DNA from: Enterobacter sp. SA187
GTDB lineage: Bacteria > Pseudomonadota > Gammaproteobacteria > Enterobacterales > Enterobacteriaceae
Reading direction: 5' to 3'
DNA length: 64,000 nucleotides
Assembly (NCBI RefSeq): GCF_001888805.2
Contig: NZ_CP019113.1
Span: 2,666,001-2,730,000 of the forward strand
The position numbers were made by a program, and so were the translations under genes. Below are positions 59,902-64,000 of this stretch, piece by piece. Below the pieces are notes generated by a model. The model saw only the letters and a list, made by a program, of their open reading frames with translations, ran no database searches and was not told the DNA's origin. Numbering within the stretch: the stretch's first letter is position 1; every line of letters begins with the position of its first letter.

Positions 59902-59956
59902 CGTAAAGGCGACGATTTAGTTCGAATGTTAACGAACTTTCCAGAAGGAATGAGAT

Positions 59957-61069
59957 ATGACCACCCTGAATAAAAAATGGCTGTCTGGTCTGGTTGCGGG
60001 TGCACTGATGGCGGTCACTGCCGGCACCTTCGCCGCTGAACAAAAAACGCTGCATGTCTATAACTGGTCTGACTATATTGCGCCGGACACGGTAGCGAAT
60101 TTCGAAAAAGAGACGGGCATTAAAGTCGTCTACGACGTGTTCGATTCCAACGAAGTGCTGGAAGGCAAATTAATGGCCGGCAGCACCGGTTTTGACCTGG
60201 TGGTGCCGTCCGCCAGCTTCCTTGAGCGTCAGCTGACCGCTGGCGTGTTCCAGCCCCTCGACAAGAGCAAACTGCCGAACTGGAAGAACATGGATCCTGA
60301 AGTGCTGAAGCTGGTGGCGAAGCACGATCCGGAAAACAAATATGCGATGCCGTACCTGTGGGCGACCACCGGCATCGGTTTTAACGTCGATAAAGTGAAA
60401 GCGGCGCTGGGCAAAGACGTGCCGATCGACAGCTGGGATCTGGTGATGAAGCCGGAGAACCTGGAAAAACTCAAAAGCTGCGGCGTGGCTTTCCTGGATG
60501 CCCCGGAAGAGATTTTTGCCACCGTGCTGAACTATCTCGGCAAAGATCCGAACAGCTCGACTGCCTCTGACTACAGCGGGGCGGCCACCGATCTGCTGCT
60601 GAAACTGCGTCCGAATATCCGTTACTTCCACTCGTCCCAGTATATTAATGATCTGGCGAACGGCGACATCTGCGTGGCCATCGGCTGGGCAGGGGATGTC
60701 TGGCAGGCCGCTAACCGCGCTAAAGAAGCGAAAAACGGCGTGAACGTCTCTTACATCATTCCGAAAGAGGGCGCGCTGGCGTTCTTCGACGTCTTTGCGA
60801 TGCCAACGGATGCGAAAAATAAAGACGAAGCGTATCAGTTCCTCAACTATCTGATGCGTCCGGATGTGATTGCCCACGTCAGCGATCACGTGTTCTATGC
60901 CAACGGCAACAAAGCCTCCACGCCGCTGGTGAGCGCGGAAGTGCGTGACAATCCGGCAATCTATCCGCCAGCGGACGTGTTCGCCAAGCTTTACACCCTG
61001 AAAGTGCAGGATCCGAAAATCGACCGCGTCAGAACCCGTGCGTGGACCAAAGTGAAAAGCGGTAAATAA
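59957..61069 (+). CDS. potF: Putrescine-binding periplasmic protein PotF
   Basis: PotF binds putrescine in the periplasm and feeds PotGHI. The 370 residues equal E. coli PotF, with a signal peptide cleaved near residue 26 (GTFAA) and the ligand-site motifs YNWSDYI, FDSNEVLEGKL, GSTGFDLVVPS and CVAIGWAGDVWQ. AGAAGGA precedes the ATG. A BIME lies between it and potG. Confidence 0.97.
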   Translation: MTTLNKKWLSGLVAGALMAVTAGTFAAEQKTLHVYNWSDYIAPDTVANFEKETGIKVVYDVFDSNEVLEGKLMAGSTGFDLVVPSASFLERQLTAGVFQPLDKSKLPNWKNMDPEVLKLVAKHDPENKYAMPYLWATTGIGFNVDKVKAALGKDVPIDSWDLVMKPENLEKLKSCGVAFLDAPEEIFATVLNYLGKDPNSSTASDYSGAATDLLLKLRPNIRYFHSSQYINDLANGDICVAIGWAGDVWQAANRAKEAKNGVNVSYIIPKEGALAFFDVFAMPTDAKNKDEAYQFLNYLMRPDVIAHVSDHVFYANGNKASTPLVSAEVRDNPAIYPPADVFAKLYTLKVQDPKIDRVRTRAWTKVKSGK

Positions 61070-61084
61070 CGTCATTTGAAACAG

Positions 61085-61162
61085 TTGCCCGGTGGCGCTT
61101 CGCTTACCGGGCCTACAAGATCGCAGGACCGTAGGCCGGGCAAGCAAAGCGCCGCCCGGCGA
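61085..61162. repeat. BIME between potF and potG
   Basis: Two inverted REP units (TTGCCCGGTGGCG...ACCGGGCCTAC and GTAGGCCGGGCAAGC...GCCGCCCGGC) lie inside the operon, where they can protect potF mRNA and raise its level over potGHI. Confidence 0.85.
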
Positions 61163-61218
61163 TACGCACCATGCCGGTGCGTTTGCACTCATATTTGTTC
61201 TATGCCGGAGAGCACCCC

Positions 61219-62352
61219 GTGAATGAGGCTACCCCCCGCCCACAGGCGAAGTCCCGCAAGGCGTTGACGCCGCTGCTGGAGATCCGAAATCTGACCAAAT
61301 CCTTTGATGGTCAGCACGCTGTCGATGATGTCAGCCTCACTATTTATAAAGGCGAGATCTTTGCCCTGCTGGGGGCGTCCGGCTGCGGTAAATCCACGCT
61401 GCTGCGTATGCTGGCCGGTTTTGAGCAGCCCACCACCGGGCAGATTATGCTCGACGGCGTCGATCTCGCCCATGTGCCGCCGTACCTGCGCCCGATCAAT
61501 ATGATGTTCCAGTCCTATGCGCTCTTTCCGCATATGACGGTGGAGCAGAATATCGCCTTTGGCCTGAAGCAGGACAAGCTGCCGAAAGCGGAAATCGCCA
61601 GCCGCGTCGCCGAAATGCTCAGCCTGGTACACATGTCGGAATTTGCGAAGCGTAAACCGCATCAACTTTCCGGCGGCCAGCGTCAGCGTGTGGCGCTGGC
61701 GCGCAGCCTGGCGAAACGCCCGAAGCTGCTGCTGCTGGATGAGCCGATGGGCGCGCTGGATAAAAAACTGCGCGACCGTATGCAGCTGGAAGTGGTGGAT
61801 ATTCTGGAGCGCGTCGGCGTCACCTGCGTGATGGTGACCCACGACCAGGAAGAAGCCATGACCATGGCCGGACGTATCGCCATCATGAACCGCGGTAAGT
61901 TCGTGCAAATCGGCGAGCCGGAAGAGATTTACGAGCATCCGACCACCCGCTACAGCGCCGAATTTATCGGTTCCGTGAATGTCTTTGAAGGGCTGCTGAA
62001 AGAGCGTCAGGAAGACGGCCTGGTGATCGACTCGCCGGGGCTGGTGCATCCGCTGAAGGTCGATCCCGACGCCTCAGTGGTGGACAACGTGCCGGTCTAC
62101 GTGGCGCTGCGCCCGGAAAAAATCATGCTCTGCGAAGATCCCCCTGCCGATGGCTACAACTTCGCTTTAGGGGAAGTGGTGCACATTGCCTATCTTGGCG
62201 ATCTGTCGATTTATCACGTGCGCCTGCACAGCGGGCAGATGATCAGCGCGCAGTTACAGAACGCGCACCGCTACCGCAAAGGCTTACCGACATGGGGCGA
62301 TGAAGTACGCCTGTGCTGGGATGCCGACAGTTGTGTGGTACTGACGGTTTAA
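61219..62352 (+). CDS. potG: Putrescine ABC importer ATPase PotG
   Basis: The 377-residue ATPase shows Walker A GASGCGKST, Q-loop FQSYALFPHM, signature LSGGQRQRV, Walker B LLLDEPMGALD, switch VTHDQEEAMTMA and a C-terminal TOBE domain. It starts at GTG 61219 with GGAGAG upstream, giving the E. coli length; the frame open from 61171 runs into the BIME region. Confidence 0.96.
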   Translation: MNEATPRPQAKSRKALTPLLEIRNLTKSFDGQHAVDDVSLTIYKGEIFALLGASGCGKSTLLRMLAGFEQPTTGQIMLDGVDLAHVPPYLRPINMMFQSYALFPHMTVEQNIAFGLKQDKLPKAEIASRVAEMLSLVHMSEFAKRKPHQLSGGQRQRVALARSLAKRPKLLLLDEPMGALDKKLRDRMQLEVVDILERVGVTCVMVTHDQEEAMTMAGRIAIMNRGKFVQIGEPEEIYEHPTTRYSAEFIGSVNVFEGLLKERQEDGLVIDSPGLVHPLKVDPDASVVDNVPVYVALRPEKIMLCEDPPADGYNFALGEVVHIAYLGDLSIYHVRLHSGQMISAQLQNAHRYRKGLPTWGDEVRLCWDADSCVVLTV

Positions 62353-62361
62353 GGAGCGGCG

Positions 62362-63315
62362 ATGAGTATACCTGAAGCACCGGCTCGTGCTGGCAAGCCG
62401 GGCGGTTTTACGCTGTGGCTGGCGCGGATGCAGATGAGGCACGGGCGCAAGCTGGTGATTGCCCTGCCATACATCTGGCTGTGCCTGCTGTTTCTGCTGC
62501 CGTTTTTGATCGTATTCAAAATCAGCCTTGCGGAAATGGCGCGCGCGATCCCGCCTTATACCGATCTGATGGCATGGGAAGACGGGCAGCTCAGCCTGAC
62601 GCTGAACATTAATAACTTCCTGCAGCTGACCGACGATCCGCTCTATTTTGAAGCCTATCTGCAGTCGTTACAGGTGGCGGCGGTTTCCACGCTCTGCTGT
62701 CTGGCGATTGGTTATCCGCTGGCGTGGGCGGTGGCGCACAGCAAACCCTCGACGCGTAACATCCTGCTGCTGCTGGTGATTTTGCCGTCCTGGACCTCGT
62801 TCCTGATCCGCGTTTACGCCTGGATGGGGATCCTGAAAAACAACGGCGTGCTGAATAACTTCCTGCTGTGGCTCGGGGTTATCGATCAGCCGCTGACCAT
62901 TCTGCACACTAATCTCGCGGTCTATATCGGTATCGTGTATGCCTATCTGCCGTTTATGGTGCTGCCGATCTACACCGCCTTAACGCGCATTGATTATTCG
63001 TTGGTGGAAGCCTCGCTCGATCTCGGCGCGCGTCCGCTGAAAACCTTTTTCAGCGTCATTGTGCCGCTGACCAAAGGCGGGATTATTGCCGGATCCATGC
63101 TGGTGTTTATTCCGGCGGTGGGTGAGTTTGTCATCCCGGAACTGCTGGGCGGCCCGGACAGCATTATGATTGGCCGCGTACTGTGGCAGGAGTTCTTCAA
63201 TAACCGCGACTGGCCGGTGGCCTCGGCGGTGGCGATCATCATGCTGTTGCTGCTGATTGTGCCGATCATGTGGTTCCACAAGTATCAGAGTAAAGGCACG
63301 GGAGACCACGCATGA
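62362..63315 (+). CDS. potH: Putrescine ABC importer permease PotH
   Basis: The 317-residue inner-membrane protein has a cytoplasmic N-terminus, six helices and the coupling loop VEASLDLGARPLKTFFSVIVPL (about 215-236). It matches E. coli PotH. AAGGAG precedes the ATG. The stop overlaps potI by 4 nt (ATGA). Confidence 0.96.
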   Translation: MSIPEAPARAGKPGGFTLWLARMQMRHGRKLVIALPYIWLCLLFLLPFLIVFKISLAEMARAIPPYTDLMAWEDGQLSLTLNINNFLQLTDDPLYFEAYLQSLQVAAVSTLCCLAIGYPLAWAVAHSKPSTRNILLLLVILPSWTSFLIRVYAWMGILKNNGVLNNFLLWLGVIDQPLTILHTNLAVYIGIVYAYLPFMVLPIYTALTRIDYSLVEASLDLGARPLKTFFSVIVPLTKGGIIAGSMLVFIPAVGEFVIPELLGGPDSIMIGRVLWQEFFNNRDWPVASAVAIIMLLLLIVPIMWFHKYQSKGTGDHA

Positions 63316-64000
63316 ACAACTTACCGGTAGTGCGCTCGCCGTGGCGTATTTTGATCCTCGTGCTAAGCTTCACCTTCCTGTACGCGCCTATGCTGATGCT
63401 GGTGGTTTACTCGTTCAACAGCTCAAAACTGGTGACGGTATGGGCAGGGTGGTCGACCCGCTGGTACGGCGAGCTGTTCCGTGATGACGCCATGATGAGC
63501 GCCGTGGGATTAAGCCTGACGATTGCCGCCTGCGCGGCGACCATGGCGGTGTTCCTCGGCACTATCGCGGCGGTGGTGATGGTGCGTTTCGGGCGTTTTC
63601 GCGGCTCGAACGGCTTTGCCTTTATGATCACCGCGCCGCTGGTGATGCCCGATGTCATCACCGGTCTGTCACTGCTGCTGCTGTTTGTAGCGCTGGCCCA
63701 TGCCATCGGCTGGCCTGCGGATCGCGGGATGCTGACCATCTGGCTGGCGCACGTCACCTTCTGTACGGCTTATGTGGCGGTGGTGATCTCGGCGCGATTA
63801 CGGGAGCTGGACAAGTCCATCGAAGAAGCGGCGATGGATCTGGGCGCAACGCCGCTGAAAGTGTTCTTTATCATTACGCTGCCGATGATCATGCCGGCGA
63901 TTATTTCTGGCTGGCTGCTGGCCTTTACGCTCTCCCTGGACGATCTGGTGATCGCCAGCTTTGTCTCCGGGCCGGGCGCGACCACCTTACCGATGCTGGT
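63312..64000 (+). CDS. potI: Putrescine ABC importer permease PotI (3' truncated by window)
   Basis: About 229 of the expected 281 residues are present. The N-terminus MNNLPVVRSPWR, the helices, and the coupling loop EEAAMDLGATPLKVFFIITLP match E. coli PotI. It forms the heterodimeric channel with PotH. The frame is open to the last base, so the missing end is due to the window edge. Confidence 0.96.
   Translation, partial: MNNLPVVRSPWRILILVLSFTFLYAPMLMLVVYSFNSSKLVTVWAGWSTRWYGELFRDDAMMSAVGLSLTIAACAATMAVFLGTIAAVVMVRFGRFRGSNGFAFMITAPLVMPDVITGLSLLLLFVALAHAIGWPADRGMLTIWLAHVTFCTAYVAVVISARLRELDKSIEEAAMDLGATPLKVFFIITLPMIMPAIISGWLLAFTLSLDDLVIASFVSGPGATTLPML

Larger units (their letters stand above)
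59610..59956. other. Intergenic region ybjN-potF with leader structures
   Basis: No gene is seen in these 347 nt. A hairpin near 59626-59648 (GCAGTCGC and GCGGCTGC) may end ybjN. A perfect palindrome at 59841-59860 and an inverted repeat overlapping a sigma-54-like element at 59881-59901 precede potF; both are listed separately. Confidence 0.6.

Noticed and set aside
60170..61192. 340-codon minus-strand frame opposite potF
   Set aside because: Antisense shadow of a well-identified gene; extends into the BIME.
1..64000. tRNA, rRNA, integrase or insertion sequence that could explain the islands
   Set aside because: None was recognised on either strand by reading the sequence and frames; island boundaries are inferred only from comparison with the E. 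coli order.

Overview
The window is a chromosomal segment of an Enterobacteriaceae member close to Enterobacter, Leclercia, Lelliottia or Kosakonia; the exact genus cannot be fixed from sequence alone. The backbone follows the Escherichia coli 18-19 min order almost gene for gene: ldtB(ybiS)-ybiT, ybiU-ybiV-pflF-pflE-fsaA-moeB-moeA, gsiABCD, rimO-bssR-yliI, gstB-dacC-deoR-ybjG-mdfA-ybjJ, rybB-ybjL-ybjM-grxA-nfsA-rimK-ybjN-potFGHI. Many start codons can be set by comparison with the known E. coli proteins. Base composition is GC-rich, with REP/BIME repeats between operons.

Accessory carbohydrate genes break up this backbone. (1) 2-1042: the end of a lactose/cellobiose-type PTS EIIC plus a GntR/UTRA regulator, left of ldtB. 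(2) 4101-17834: a complete ycjMNOPQRSTUV-ompG-ycjW glucoside island, which in E. coli K-12 lies elsewhere, beside pspE. It encodes glucosylglycerate phosphorylase, kojibiose phosphorylase, beta-phosphoglucomutase, the YcjQRS 3-keto-guloside pathway, an ABC importer, the porin OmpG and the LacI repressor YcjW. (3) 18003-25177: an ExuT-like MFS transporter, a GH31 glycosidase and a two-domain ADP-ribosylglycohydrolase-family protein in one operon, with a divergent LacI regulator. This is the least described system here. (4) 42633-46202: an orphan ABC sugar-binding protein, a GH5-like glycosidase and another LacI regulator between yliI and gstB.

Core functions. LdtB and DacC act on peptidoglycan, YbjG recycles undecaprenyl pyrophosphate, and YbiT and RimO act on the ribosome. 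PflF/PflE (glycyl radical enzyme and activase), FsaA (fructose-6-phosphate aldolase), YbiV (HAD phosphatase) and YbiU (DUF1479) form a block in which the 14-base word TTTCATTCGAAAGT occurs at three intergenic sites, suggesting an undescribed regulon. MoeA/MoeB make molybdopterin, GsiABCD imports glutathione and PotFGHI imports putrescine. The sigma-E sRNA RybB is present upstream of the ybjL 3' end, with its promoter and terminator intact.

Compared with E. coli, iaaA (before gsiA), yliE-yliF (before rimO), ybjH-ybjI, rcdA(ybjK) and ybjC are not at their expected places. A DUF1264-type lipoprotein and an AT-rich membrane protein occupy the space between ybjJ and rybB. The window ends inside potI.
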